Positions 15,176 through 23,542 of a DNA stretch of 37,683 nucleotides are shown one piece after another; position 1 is the first letter of the stretch, and every line of letters begins with the position of its first letter. The stretch covers positions 1 through 37,683 of the forward strand of contig FR893528.1 of NCBI GenBank assembly GCA_000433675.1, in the 5' to 3' direction. The notes beneath the pieces are model-generated. The model saw only the letters and a list, made by a program, of their open reading frames with translations. It was not told the origin of the DNA and did no database searches. Origin of the DNA: Clostridium sp. CAG:433. GTDB taxonomy: Bacteria; Bacillota_I; Bacilli_A; RF39; UBA660. The translations under genes and the position numbers were made by a program.

Positions 15176-16156
15176 ATGAAGAAAAAAATAATGTTAGTAA
15201 GTTTTGCTGTAATTTGCACAATATTATTAACTGGATGTGGTAATGCGAAATTAAAAAATGGTGAAGATGTAGCAATTACTGTAAATGGTACTAATATAAC
15301 TGCAAACGATATTTATAAAAAGTTAAGAGATAAATATGGAATTTCTACTGCACTTGATATGGTAGATAAGGAAATACTTGATACTATCTATAAAGATAAT
15401 GCTACTATTGAAAAACAAGCAGCAAATCAAATAGAAAGTTTAAAATCACAATATTCTGATAGTTGGGATGAAACTTTAAAAAATGCAGGATATGAAAGTG
15501 AAAATGATTTAAAAGAATATTTCATATTAAACTATCAAAGAAATCAAGCTATTGAAGATCAAATTAAAGACAGTATTAAAGATGATGAAATAAAAAAATA
15601 TTATGAAGAAAATACCGTTGGAGATATCAGTGCTAAACACATTCTTATAAAAGTTGATACAGATTCAGAAGATGGTTTAACTGATGATGAAGCTAAGAAA
15701 AAAGCTGAAGAAATAATTAAGAAACTAGATAAAGGTGAAGATTTTGATACACTTGCTAAAGAAAATTCTGATGACACTGGTTCAAAAGAAAAAGGTGGAG
15801 ATTTAGGATATTTCAATAAAGGCGATATGGTTGAAGAATTTGAAACAGCAGCATACAAACTTAAAGTTAATGAATATACTAAAGAACCAGTTAAAACAAC
15901 TTATGGATATCATATTATTTTAAAAACTGGTGAAAAAGATAAACCAAAATTAAAAGAAGTTAAAAGTAATATTATTGAAACTTTAACTAAAGAAAAATTA
16001 GAAAATGATAAAACTCTTGAAGTTACAGCTTTAGATGATTTAAGAAAATCTTATGGATTAAAATTTAAAGATGCTAAATTAAAGAAAAATTATAATAACT
16101 ATATAAAAGAAGCAATTAAACAAGCTGAAGAATCTAATTCATCATCTGAAAGTTAA
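15176..16156 (+). CDS. prsA: Foldase lipoprotein PrsA (parvulin-type peptidyl-prolyl isomerase)
   Basis: 326 residues. A signal peptide ends in lipobox LTGC (Cys21), so the protein is lipid-anchored outside the membrane, where it helps secreted proteins fold. Residues ~25-140 are the SurA-like N-terminal chaperone domain. Parvulin domain ~145-240: ISAKHILIKV, ending in KTTYGYHIILKTGEK, with GGDLGYFNKGDMVEEFE between. A Lys/Ser-rich helical tail ends SSSES. The upstream frame to 15131 is rejected: AAAGGAGG precedes 15176 and the signal peptide starts there. Confidence 0.94.
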   Translation: MKKKIMLVSFAVICTILLTGCGNAKLKNGEDVAITVNGTNITANDIYKKLRDKYGISTALDMVDKEILDTIYKDNATIEKQAANQIESLKSQYSDSWDETLKNAGYESENDLKEYFILNYQRNQAIEDQIKDSIKDDEIKKYYEENTVGDISAKHILIKVDTDSEDGLTDDEAKKKAEEIIKKLDKGEDFDTLAKENSDDTGSKEKGGDLGYFNKGDMVEEFETAAYKLKVNEYTKEPVKTTYGYHIILKTGEKDKPKLKEVKSNIIETLTKEKLENDKTLEVTALDDLRKSYGLKFKDAKLKKNYNNYIKEAIKQAEESNSSSES

Positions 16157-16160
16157 TAGA

Positions 16161-16185
16161 AAAAAGTGATTAATCATCACTTTTT
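16161..16185. terminator. Bidirectional intrinsic terminator
   Basis: AAAAAGTGAT and ATCACTTTTT form a 10-bp stem with a 5-base loop between convergent prsA and recX. Confidence 0.88.
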
Positions 16186-16913
16186 TTTAATCCTTTACTA
16201 TATAATTTTTGTTTAATAAAATATTCAAGTTCTGAGCCACTATATTTACTTTTATATTTATTGTATAGCTTATTATATTCCTTATTATATAAATCTTCAT
16301 TATTCAAATCTTTCTTGTTTAAAATATCAATTATATCTTCCTTGTTATAGCCTTTATTTACAAAATCCGTAATTATCTTTTGCTTTAATAAACTTCCGCC
16401 ATACGATCTATTTGTTCTAATTTTTTTATCAATTAACTTTTCTAAATTATCAATTATATCTTCTCCTGAATAATTATTAATTTCTTCATCAACAATATCT
16501 TTATCAAGTTTTAATTTATATAATTCAGATTTTATTTTGTTTAATCCTATATTATTTAATCTTACTTTATCTGATATATAACTTTTAATGTAATCTCTAT
16601 CATTAAGTAAACCATTTTCTCTAAGTTTTACAATAATTCTATCTGATAACTCATCATTAATTTCTTTGCTCTTTAGATACTTTCTTATTTCACTTTCACA
16701 TCTCATTTTTTTACTAATATATTTAACTGTCATATCATAAATCATATAATTATTATTATCTTTTATTATGTCATCATAATCTTCTTCTATTTTTTTAGTT
16801 ATTAGTAAATTATATTTTATGATTATATTTTCATGTAAAAGAATATTTTCACCGTTATCAAAAAAAATTTTGTATTTACTTCCAGCCATTTTTTTAAATT
16901 TTGTTATTTTCAT
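16170..16913 (-). CDS. recX: Regulatory protein RecX
   Basis: 247 residues, matching the long Bacillota RecX (~260). RecX binds RecA filaments and limits recombination. Three-helix repeats are seen: TVKYISKKMRCESEIRKYLK, then LSDRIIVKLRENGLLNDRDY with YISDKVRLNNIGLNKIKSEL, and a third near LLKQKIITDFVNKGYNKEDI. I chose ATG 16913 because AAGGAG lies 7 bases before it and the protein then begins MKITKFKK. recA is not in the window. It is downstream of rpoZ on the same strand but probably has its own start signals. Confidence 0.87.
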   Translation of the reverse strand: MKITKFKKMAGSKYKIFFDNGENILLHENIIIKYNLLITKKIEEDYDDIIKDNNNYMIYDMTVKYISKKMRCESEIRKYLKSKEINDELSDRIIVKLRENGLLNDRDYIKSYISDKVRLNNIGLNKIKSELYKLKLDKDIVDEEINNYSGEDIIDNLEKLIDKKIRTNRSYGGSLLKQKIITDFVNKGYNKEDIIDILNKKDLNNEDLYNKEYNKLYNKYKSKYSGSELEYFIKQKLYSKGLKKSDD

Positions 16914-16971
16914 CTTTTTTCTCCTTATCACGAATTTATGTTCGCTTAGCATTTAAATTAAAAACTTAATA

Positions 16972-17166
16972 CTATTCTTTAACATGTATTAAGTTTTCAG
17001 CAACTTCTTCCAAAGCTCTACCTATGTTTTTTGTATTAACATATTTTTTTTCATCTAATTGATAATGCTTTGTTTCCTTCATTTGATGAGATCTTTTAGA
17101 TACAATATAAACTAATTGATATTTTGAAGGAACAATATTTAATACTTTATCTATTGATGGATACAT
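16972..17166 (-). CDS. rpoZ: RNA polymerase omega subunit
   Basis: 64 residues, typical of omega, which binds the beta-prime C-terminal tail and aids polymerase assembly. MYPSIDKVLNIVPSKYQLVY replaces the usual MLyPSID start, then SKRSHQ (family: AAKRARQ) and the C-terminal AVEEIA-like GRALEEVAENLI. ATG 17166 is preferred over upstream GTG codons because the family starts here. It is separated from gmk, its usual partner in Bacillota. A TTGATT/TATTAT promoter lies just upstream. Confidence 0.88.
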   Translation of the reverse strand: MYPSIDKVLNIVPSKYQLVYIVSKRSHQMKETKHYQLDEKKYVNTKNIGRALEEVAENLIHVKE

Positions 17167-17187
17167 TATTATCACACTCCTCACCAT

Positions 17188-17216
17188 ATAATATATTAAT
17201 ATTAAAAATAAATCAA
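17188..17216 (-). promoter_or_regulatory. Promoter of rpoZ
   Basis: Minus-strand TTGATT, 17 bases, TATTAT, 22 bases before the ATG. Confidence 0.6.
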
Positions 17217-17232
17217 CACTTTTTACAAAACT

Positions 17233-17964
17233 TTACATTTTTGGTTTGTTTTCTAAATTTTTTTCTTTTAATTCTTCCATATTCAAATCGTAAATTCCTC
17301 TATTTAAAATTGAATTATTGTTATAACTATCTATCGAATTATAAAGATCAACAGCATTTTTTTCACTACCTAAAGATTCACCTACTTTATAAAATAATTC
17401 AGAACCAGCACCATTTATAAAACTTTTTAATAAGAATTCTGCACCGAACACTTCACAAAAATCATGAATTGTTCTATCAGGTATAGTTTCATAATCTTTA
17501 GGACTATCCAAATAGAAATCTTTTACGCTTGTTTCTTTGTTATAGCCTGTTATTAAAGTTCCAATATATGATGCTAACATATCATTTAAAGCAAAACCAT
17601 GAAATTTTAAATTTGTATCTCTACTTAAAAGCCCTTTATCATATCTTCCCTCTTCAAAATTATACTTTTGTGAAAGTACATTTAAAAGAGATTCTATAAG
17701 TTCTGCTTCATATCTTTTAGCACTAAAATTAGGATTTTCAAAATTTTGTTTAATAGTATTATTTACTTCATCATAAGAAACAACATAATCTTGTTTTCCT
17801 TGTATGTCTTCTACTTTTAAGCTTTCAAATAATTCTCTTGAATTATCATAATCAATACTAACTCCAAACTTAGCAAAAAACAAATCTATTTTACTTATAG
17901 TCTGCGCTAATAAATTCTTATCAATATCACTAATATTATTACCCAATAAATTCTTATCAAACAT
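17233..17964 (-). CDS. Hypothetical protein
   Basis: 243 residues. ATG 17964 is preceded by TAGGTGA, so the GTG at 17973 is not used. The protein is soluble, mostly helical, without signal peptide, transmembrane segment or cysteine cluster. Features: N-terminal Ile/Leu/Asp repeats (NISDIDKNLLAQTISKIDLF); a central FSAKRYEAELIESLLNVLSQKY; then DRTIHDFCEVFGAEFLLKSF with spaced His and Glu residues; a Glu/Asn/Lys-rich end. The central segment is not close enough to any metalloprotease motif to claim one. I do not recognise the family. A well-formed promoter lies upstream. Confidence 0.75.
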   Translation of the reverse strand: MFDKNLLGNNISDIDKNLLAQTISKIDLFFAKFGVSIDYDNSRELFESLKVEDIQGKQDYVVSYDEVNNTIKQNFENPNFSAKRYEAELIESLLNVLSQKYNFEEGRYDKGLLSRDTNLKFHGFALNDMLASYIGTLITGYNKETSVKDFYLDSPKDYETIPDRTIHDFCEVFGAEFLLKSFINGAGSELFYKVGESLGSEKNAVDLYNSIDSYNNNSILNRGIYDLNMEELKEKNLENKPKM

Positions 17965-17981
17965 TTTATTCACCTACTACA

Positions 17982-18011
17982 ATTATAACACTAATTATGA
18001 TAAAAAAACAA
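17982..18011 (-). promoter_or_regulatory. Extended -10 promoter of the hypothetical gene at 17233-17964
   Basis: Minus-strand TTGTTT, 18 bases, TATAAT with a TGT extension (TGTTATAAT) immediately before the -10. Confidence 0.55.
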
Positions 18012-18021
18012 ATATAATATT

Positions 18022-18049
18022 AAAAAAATCCCAAAAGGGACATTTTTTT
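18022..18049 (-). terminator. Weak intrinsic terminator of the mgtA-nudix-ASCH operon
   Basis: TCCC and GGGA pair around AAAA, extended by A/T runs after a 2-base bulge and followed on the minus strand by seven T residues. Confidence 0.5.
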
Positions 18050-18050
18050 A

Positions 18051-18767
18051 TTATAAAACTTCTATTTCAATACCAAGAACACCATATTTTTCTTGTTTAT
18101 CCTGTGGATAATATTGTTCCATATCTTTAGGATCCGCGATTTCATCTTCAGCATAACCTAAAGATATTTTATCAAAATGTTTATATAATTCTTCAAAATT
18201 ACCAAATTTGTGTAATTTAATTACTTTTGTCTTTAATTTTTCTTTTGTGGCTCTATTTTCAAATTCAATAATATCTCCTTCTTTTATTAAACTTCTCTTT
18301 TCATCATTTAATCTTATCTCAATAGTTTTTGTTCCATTTTTTATAAGTTCAAATGGAGCATTATGTAATCTCATTTCGTGCATATTTTCCTCCTCATAAT
18401 TCCATAATCCTAATTTTCCTTTTATAGGAATAGGTTTATCATATTTTATAACATTTTCAAGTTTCCAAGCATATGTCATTTCATGTGACTCTCTTCCATA
18501 TACTGTTTTATCAATTTTTAATAATTCTTCTTCAAACTCTTTCGTAACAAGAATACAATCAGTAAGAAGTGCTTCACCTATAATCATACCTTTAGAACAA
18601 TTTAAATTATAGTCTTTAAATTTTTTTAACATATCTTTTTCTTCGCTCATTCCAGCATGTATTAATATTTTACCTCTATAATTTGTTTTCCATGATCTAA
18701 ACTCATATTTTTTATAACCATCTATTATAAGTGTTGCCCATGGTTCTTTAATTGTTAATGCTTTCAT
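18051..18767 (-). CDS. Tandem ASCH-domain protein
   Basis: 238 residues with two ASCH (PUA-like) domains. The first (1-~118) has MKALTIKEPWATLIIDGYKK, YEFRSWKTNYRGKILIHAG and GMIIGEALL, typical of RNA-binding ASCH proteins. The second (~129-238) begins MHEMRLHNAPFELIKNGTKT, then IEIRLNDEKR, a GDIIEF strand, and the family ending EDMEQYY/KYGVLGIEI. ASCH domains act in RNA binding or nucleoside hydrolysis. A GAGGAGG ribosome binding site lies in frame just before the second domain's Met, so it may also be made separately. It overlaps the Nudix gene by 20 bases. Confidence 0.8.
   Translation of the reverse strand: MKALTIKEPWATLIIDGYKKYEFRSWKTNYRGKILIHAGMSEEKDMLKKFKDYNLNCSKGMIIGEALLTDCILVTKEFEEELLKIDKTVYGRESHEMTYAWKLENVIKYDKPIPIKGKLGLWNYEEENMHEMRLHNAPFELIKNGTKTIEIRLNDEKRSLIKEGDIIEFENRATKEKLKTKVIKLHKFGNFEELYKHFDKISLGYAEDEIADPKDMEQYYPQDKQEKYGVLGIEIEVL
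18383..18395 (-). promoter_or_regulatory. Internal ribosome binding site before the second ASCH domain
   Basis: On the minus strand GAGGAGG (18395-18389), 5 bases, ATG (18383), in frame and exactly at the boundary between the two ASCH domains. As strong as any start site in the window. Confidence 0.5.
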
Positions 18768-19176
18768 GATTTTTCTCTCTTTCTAAATCAATTTTAATTT
18801 CTTCTATTATATGACCAATATTACCTTCTCCTGCATATTTATTTAAATTGAAGAAATTATCTGAAAGACTTCTCCACTCTAATTTATTAACTTCTTCTAT
18901 TAGATTAACATCACCATTTAATACACCATAATAAACTTCAAGCTCTATATCCCATTTTATATATGACAAATTCATAAAATGTACTAATTTAGTATCATTT
19001 TTACTTATATTTGTTTCTTCGTAAAGTTCTCTATATGCCTCTTCTAAGCCATTATCATTTTCAATTTTACCACCAACAAAATTATACATTCCTTTATATG
19101 GTTCTTTTGTTCTTTTGCACATTAATGTACTTGTTATGTCTTTATCAAATATAACAATTATATTCATTTTTTTCAT
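18748..19176 (-). CDS. Nudix hydrolase
   Basis: 142 residues. The Nudix fold binds Mg2+ to hydrolyse nucleoside diphosphates linked to other groups. The Nudix box reads GGKIENDNGLEEAYRELYEE, then TNI; against GX5EX7REUXEEXGU it is one residue shorter in the first loop, and the first Glu position is Asp/Asn, while the catalytic RE and EE are kept. The start codon follows the mgtA stop (TAA ATG) with no gap, using GGAGAG within mgtA's last codons. The C-terminus overlaps the ASCH gene. Substrate unknown; NTP sanitation or a modified nucleotide are possible. Confidence 0.88.
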   Translation of the reverse strand: MKKMNIIVIFDKDITSTLMCKRTKEPYKGMYNFVGGKIENDNGLEEAYRELYEETNISKNDTKLVHFMNLSYIKWDIELEVYYGVLNGDVNLIEEVNKLEWRSLSDNFFNLNKYAGEGNIGHIIEEIKIDLEREKNHESINN

Positions 19177-21798
19177 TTATAACCACTCTCCATACTTTTT
19201 AATATATATCTTTTTAATAATAGAAACAATAGCAAAATATAAAATAACAAGTAAAATTAAGAATACATAAAATTCAAATGGTAAAATTACGAAGTGAAAT
19301 GTGTCAATTTTAGTTAAAAGCATTGGAGTGATTATTGTTAATACAAGTGAAAAAATAGTTAATACATTTAATTTATGACTTGCATTTGATTCTATAAAAG
19401 GCTTTTTACTTGTTCTAACATTATATATAATCATAAGCTCTGTTACAAGACAAGTTACAAACCACGCTGTTTGAAAATATGCTTGTTTATCTATACTATT
19501 ATAACCTAATACAAACCAGAATATTATGAACGATATAACATCTATAATTGAACTTGTTATACCCATTACCTTCATAAATCTTGATATTCCCTTAGTATCC
19601 CATTTTTTAGGTTTAATTAAAAATTCTTTATCTACATTATCATATGGTATACCTATTTGAGAAAAATCGTATATAAAATCTTGAAGTAACATTTGAATTG
19701 GAAGAAGTGGTAAAAATGGTAAAAATATACTTGAAATCATAATGCTAAAAACATCACCAAAATCCGCACTTAATGCCATTTTCATATATTTAATAATATT
19801 CCCATATACTTTTCTTCCTTCAATCACACCATCATATACAACTTTTAAACTTTGTTTTAGTATAATTATATCGCTTGCTTCTTTCGCTATTGATGATGCG
19901 CTATTAACAGATATTCCAACATCTGACTTATTAAGTGAAGGAGCATCGTTAACACCATCACCCATATATCCAACTACATGTCCATTTTTCTTATATAAAT
20001 CAACTATTCTTTCTTTTTGAAGTGGATTCATTCTTGCGAATACATCTATATCTTCTATTTTTTTTGATAATTCCTCATCACTCATTTTGTCTATATCACT
20101 ACCAAGTAATATATCATTGCCATTAAGTCCTACCAAATTACAAATATTTTTTGTAGCATAAGGATTATCACCTGTTAATATCTTTGTTTTAACGCCTATT
20201 TTATATAGATTAGATATTGTTGTCTTTACATCTTTTTTAGCAGGATCTAAGAAACATGTAAATCCTACAAATGTCATATTTTTTTCACATTCTGAATTAA
20301 ATTTTGAATCTCCTGGATAATCATTCTTTTCTGCTAAAGCAATAACCTGCATACCATTATTCGCAAGTTCCATTGCTTTATTCTTTATTACATTTATAAG
20401 CTCATTTGTTATCTTCTTAATTTCACCATTAATAACTGCACTATCACAATCATTAATTATTTCTTCTAATGCACCTTTGGTTATCATTCTATATTCTGAT
20501 TTATTTTTCACAACAACACTTTGTTTTTTTCTATTATAATCAAACGGTATTTCATCAATCTTTTCATACCTTTCTAAAGTAGTATCAAGCTTGTGTTCTT
20601 TACCATATGAGATAATTGCTTTATCAATTAAATTCTTTATACCTGTACTATAATAACTATTTAAATATGCATACTCTAATATATCTTCATTTTCATTACC
20701 TAACGCATCTATATATTTTTGAAGTGTTATATTATTTTCTGTTAACGTACCTGTTTTATCAGTACATAAAATATCTATTGCACCTAAATTTTGAATTGAA
20801 GCAATATTCTTAACAAGTGTTTTTTTATTTGCTAAACTTTTGCTTCCTTTTGTTAAATTAACATTAAGAATCATCGGAAGCATACTTGGTGTAATACCTA
20901 CCGCAACTGATAACGCAAACAAAAGTGCTTCACCAATATTTTGTTTAATTATACCATCTATAACAATTACTACAAGACACACAACAACCATATATCTTAT
21001 TAATAATTTAGTTATATTTTTTATACCTTTATCAAAATTAGTTACTTCTTTTTTTGTATTAACTTCTTTACCAACTTTACCTAAATATGTATTAAAACCT
21101 GTATTTATTACAATGCCTTCTCCTCTTCCACTTACTACAGAAGTTCCCATAAGACAAATATTATTTATATCAAATATTTCTTTTGCATTATTATTTACTT
21201 TATTACTTTTTTCTACTAATATACTTTCACCAGTAAATACTGACTCATTTAAAAATAAATCTTTACTATCAATTATTCTTAAATCAGCAGGAATTATTGT
21301 ACCAGCATTTAATTTAATAATATCTCCAATTACAACATTTTCTACTTTTACTTCTTTTTCTTCATTATTTCTAAGTACATTTACTGTGGAATATATCTTT
21401 GACTTTAATTTTCTATTAAATTTATAAACTGAATAGTCTTGAAAAAATCTAATAAGCGCACTAATTATTCCTATCACTACAATTATTAATGATCCAAGTG
21501 TATCACCCAAAAGAAAATTAATTAATGAAAGAAACAATAAAATTATTATAAATTCATCTTTAAATGACATTAGTAAAAAGTATAATGGACTTTTTTTATC
21601 ATCTTTTATAACAACATTTTTCCCATTTTTAGAAAGACGTATCTTTACTTCATTGTCATTTAGACCTTGAACTTTCGAATTATATTTTTTCATTAATTCT
21701 TCATTATTTAAAATTGATTCATCCATGTATTTTTTTAGCATTTCACTATCATTCGTTTTAAGACTTTTTTCCTTTTTTATATCAAATATTTGAATCAT
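19177..21798 (-). CDS. mgtA: MgtA/MgtB-type magnesium-translocating P-type ATPase
   Basis: About 873 residues. P-type ATPase that imports Mg2+ with ATP hydrolysis. A-domain TGES (~189-192), phosphorylation motif DKTGTLT (Asp ~347), nucleotide-binding KGA (TKGALEE), TGDN and hinge GDGVNDAPSL are all present. The fourth-helix segment AVGITPSMLPMILNVNLTKG is the MgtA-subfamily signature. About ten transmembrane helices fit. ATG 21798 is chosen because GAAGGCGGT precedes it; the frame stays open to 21843. No M-box Mg2+ riboswitch fits in the short upstream region. Confidence 0.92.
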   Translation of the reverse strand: MIQIFDIKKEKSLKTNDSEMLKKYMDESILNNEELMKKYNSKVQGLNDNEVKIRLSKNGKNVVIKDDKKSPLYFLLMSFKDEFIIILLFLSLINFLLGDTLGSLIIVVIGIISALIRFFQDYSVYKFNRKLKSKIYSTVNVLRNNEEKEVKVENVVIGDIIKLNAGTIIPADLRIIDSKDLFLNESVFTGESILVEKSNKVNNNAKEIFDINNICLMGTSVVSGRGEGIVINTGFNTYLGKVGKEVNTKKEVTNFDKGIKNITKLLIRYMVVVCLVVIVIDGIIKQNIGEALLFALSVAVGITPSMLPMILNVNLTKGSKSLANKKTLVKNIASIQNLGAIDILCTDKTGTLTENNITLQKYIDALGNENEDILEYAYLNSYYSTGIKNLIDKAIISYGKEHKLDTTLERYEKIDEIPFDYNRKKQSVVVKNKSEYRMITKGALEEIINDCDSAVINGEIKKITNELINVIKNKAMELANNGMQVIALAEKNDYPGDSKFNSECEKNMTFVGFTCFLDPAKKDVKTTISNLYKIGVKTKILTGDNPYATKNICNLVGLNGNDILLGSDIDKMSDEELSKKIEDIDVFARMNPLQKERIVDLYKKNGHVVGYMGDGVNDAPSLNKSDVGISVNSASSIAKEASDIIILKQSLKVVYDGVIEGRKVYGNIIKYMKMALSADFGDVFSIMISSIFLPFLPLLPIQMLLQDFIYDFSQIGIPYDNVDKEFLIKPKKWDTKGISRFMKVMGITSSIIDVISFIIFWFVLGYNSIDKQAYFQTAWFVTCLVTELMIIYNVRTSKKPFIESNASHKLNVLTIFSLVLTIITPMLLTKIDTFHFVILPFEFYVFLILLVILYFAIVSIIKKIYIKKYGEWL

Positions 21799-21851
21799 TT
21801 TACCGCCTTCTTTATTATCTATAAAAATTATACCATAAAACATAAAAAAGA

Positions 21852-21875
21852 AAAAAATTCCTAATGGAATTTTTT
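21852..21875 (-). terminator. Intrinsic terminator of the CotD-like gene
   Basis: AAAAAATTCC and GGAATTTTTT form a perfect 10-bp stem with a TAAT loop, overlapping the gene's stop codon. Confidence 0.85.
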
Positions 21876-22152
21876 AAAATTTATTACAGCAATTATCATC
21901 TACATTTGTACATACATTTTCTTCAGAACAAGTATATTCTGGTACATAAGTATGTTTATAAATGTGATTATTTACTATTCTTGTATGTACTGGACATACG
22001 TGAACTATTTCATGTACAAAATCTTTTTTTATACATTTTTCAACTGGTGCTTCATATACTGGATCTTCGCAGCATTTTTCTTCGCAAACAGTTGGACAAC
22101 ACTTATTTTCGTTATTGAAACAACCATTCATATTAAAATTATTATAAAACAT
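21874..22152 (-). CDS. CotD-like cysteine/histidine-rich spore coat protein
   Basis: 92 residues with 13 cysteines, many paired (KCCP, EKCCED, NCCNKF). The middle holds HVCPVHTRIVNNHIYKHTYV, followed by PEYTCS. This resembles the repeated His pattern of CotD-family coat proteins (HPVHTxxVNHHNxKHxHxFPHxxS), with Thr/Tyr replacing some His. The family builds the inner coat of the spore by cross-linking. GGAGG lies 7 bases before the ATG. A CATATTCTA sequence upstream could be a sigma-K -10, but its -35 is poor. Assigned by pattern only. Confidence 0.6.
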   Translation of the reverse strand: MFYNNFNMNGCFNNENKCCPTVCEEKCCEDPVYEAPVEKCIKKDFVHEIVHVCPVHTRIVNNHIYKHTYVPEYTCSEENVCTNVDDNCCNKF

Positions 22153-22214
22153 TTTAATCCTCCTTATCTATTACTAGAATATGAGAATTATAAATTTTTG
22201 AATAGTTTATTATC

Positions 22215-23531
22215 CTAAAATGGCATCTTAAATGAACCATTACTGAACATTTTCATCATTTTTTTACTTTGTTCAAACTGAGTTAATAATTTATTTACTT
22301 CTTGAACACTTGTTCCAGAACCTTTTGCTATTCTTATTTTTCTATTAGCTTTTATTATTTCTGGTTTTCTTCTTTCTTCAGGAGTCATAGAAAGAATTAT
22401 TGCTTCTACTCTTGCCATGTCTTTTGGATCAATATTAATATTGTTTAATCCCATTTTTTTAGCACCTGGTATTAATTTTAATAATCCTTCTATTGAACCT
22501 AATTTCTTTATTTGTTTAAATTGCGCTAAAAAGTCTTCTAAATCAAATTTACCTTTTTGCATTTTTTTAAATGTTTTTTCTGCATCTTTTTCATCTTCTT
22601 CAGTGTAAACAGATTCAACCTTTTCAACAAGAGACATAATATCTCCCATACCTAAAATTCTATTTACCATTCTTTCTGGATCAAATACTTCAAGCCCATC
22701 AAGTTTTTCAGAAGTACCTATAAATTTGATTGGAACATTTGTTAAGTGTCTAGCTGACAAGGCAACACCACCTTTAGTATCACCATCTAACTTAGTTAAA
22801 ATAGTACCTGTAAGTGGTAGTTTATCATTAAATCCATTAATTACATTAATAGCATCTTGACCAATCATACTATCTAATACAAGTAATATTTCATCAGGAT
22901 TAAATTCTTCATTTAATGATTTTAATTCATTCATTAATTCTTCATCAACATGAAGTCTACCAGCTGTATCTATTAATATATAATCAAGTTTATTTTCTTT
23001 AGCATATTCTAATGCATTTCTAACTATTTCATTAGGATTTTTTATGCCTTCTTCATAAACTGGAATATTAAGTCCTTTACCAATAGTTTTTAATTGTTCT
23101 ATTGCGGCTGGTCTATATATATCACATGCGACAAATAAAGGCTTTTTATTATATTTTTTTCTAAGTAAATTACCAAGTTTACCAATAGTTGTTGTTTTAC
23201 CTGAACCTTGAAGACCTACAAGCATTAATATTGTAGGGTTCTTTTTAGTTTCTATTTCACTAGTTCCCTCACCAAGTAAATTAAGTAATTCATCTTTTAA
23301 TATTTTTAAAAATACTTCACTTGGTTTTAAACTTTTTCTTACCTCTTCACCAAGTGCTTTTTCTTTAACATTATTTGTAAATTCTTTAACTACTTGATAG
23401 TTGACGTCTGCTTCTAAAAGTGCAAGTCTAACTTCTCTTAAAACATCACTTATATTATCTTCAGTTATAACTCCATATCCTTTTATTTTCTTCATTGCAC
23501 TTTCTAATCTATCACTTAAATTTTCAAACAT
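22215..23531 (-). CDS. ffh: Signal recognition particle GTPase Ffh (SRP54)
   Basis: 438 residues, full length. N domain 1-~85; G domain with G1 GLQGSGKTTTIGKLG (~107), DTAGR, and TKLDGDTKGG; methionine-rich M domain from ~300 (LIPGAKKMGLNNIN, ILSMTPEERRKPEIIKANRK, RIAKGSGTSVQEVNKLL) that binds SRP RNA and signal peptides. The C-terminal tail is short, QSKKMMKMFSNGSFKMPF. It delivers nascent membrane proteins to FtsY. It follows ylxM by 11 bases; AGAAGGTG precedes the ATG. Confidence 0.96.
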   Translation of the reverse strand: MFENLSDRLESAMKKIKGYGVITEDNISDVLREVRLALLEADVNYQVVKEFTNNVKEKALGEEVRKSLKPSEVFLKILKDELLNLLGEGTSEIETKKNPTILMLVGLQGSGKTTTIGKLGNLLRKKYNKKPLFVACDIYRPAAIEQLKTIGKGLNIPVYEEGIKNPNEIVRNALEYAKENKLDYILIDTAGRLHVDEELMNELKSLNEEFNPDEILLVLDSMIGQDAINVINGFNDKLPLTGTILTKLDGDTKGGVALSARHLTNVPIKFIGTSEKLDGLEVFDPERMVNRILGMGDIMSLVEKVESVYTEEDEKDAEKTFKKMQKGKFDLEDFLAQFKQIKKLGSIEGLLKLIPGAKKMGLNNINIDPKDMARVEAIILSMTPEERRKPEIIKANRKIRIAKGSGTSVQEVNKLLTQFEQSKKMMKMFSNGSFKMPF

Positions 23532-23542
23532 TATTTCACCTT

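Noticed and set aside
16961..16997. AAAACTTAATAC/GTATTAAGTTTT inverted repeat at the rpoZ end
   Set aside because: Stem of 12 but mostly coding, and not followed by a clear U run on the minus strand; not convincing as a terminator.
20840..21427. Long plus-strand frame (195 codons)
   Set aside because: Antisense to mgtA, no ribosome binding site, composition is the mirror of the real gene. The same holds for 31170-31763 opposite pnp.
21799..21851. Possible M-box Mg2+ riboswitch before mgtA
   Set aside because: Only about 50 bases separate mgtA from the CotD-like gene's terminator region, too short for an M-box (~165 bases).
22153..22200. CATATTCTA as a sigma-K -10 for the CotD-like gene
   Set aside because: The -10 fits, but no AC lies at 15-17 bases; the nearest is about 20 away. 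Not listed as a promoter.
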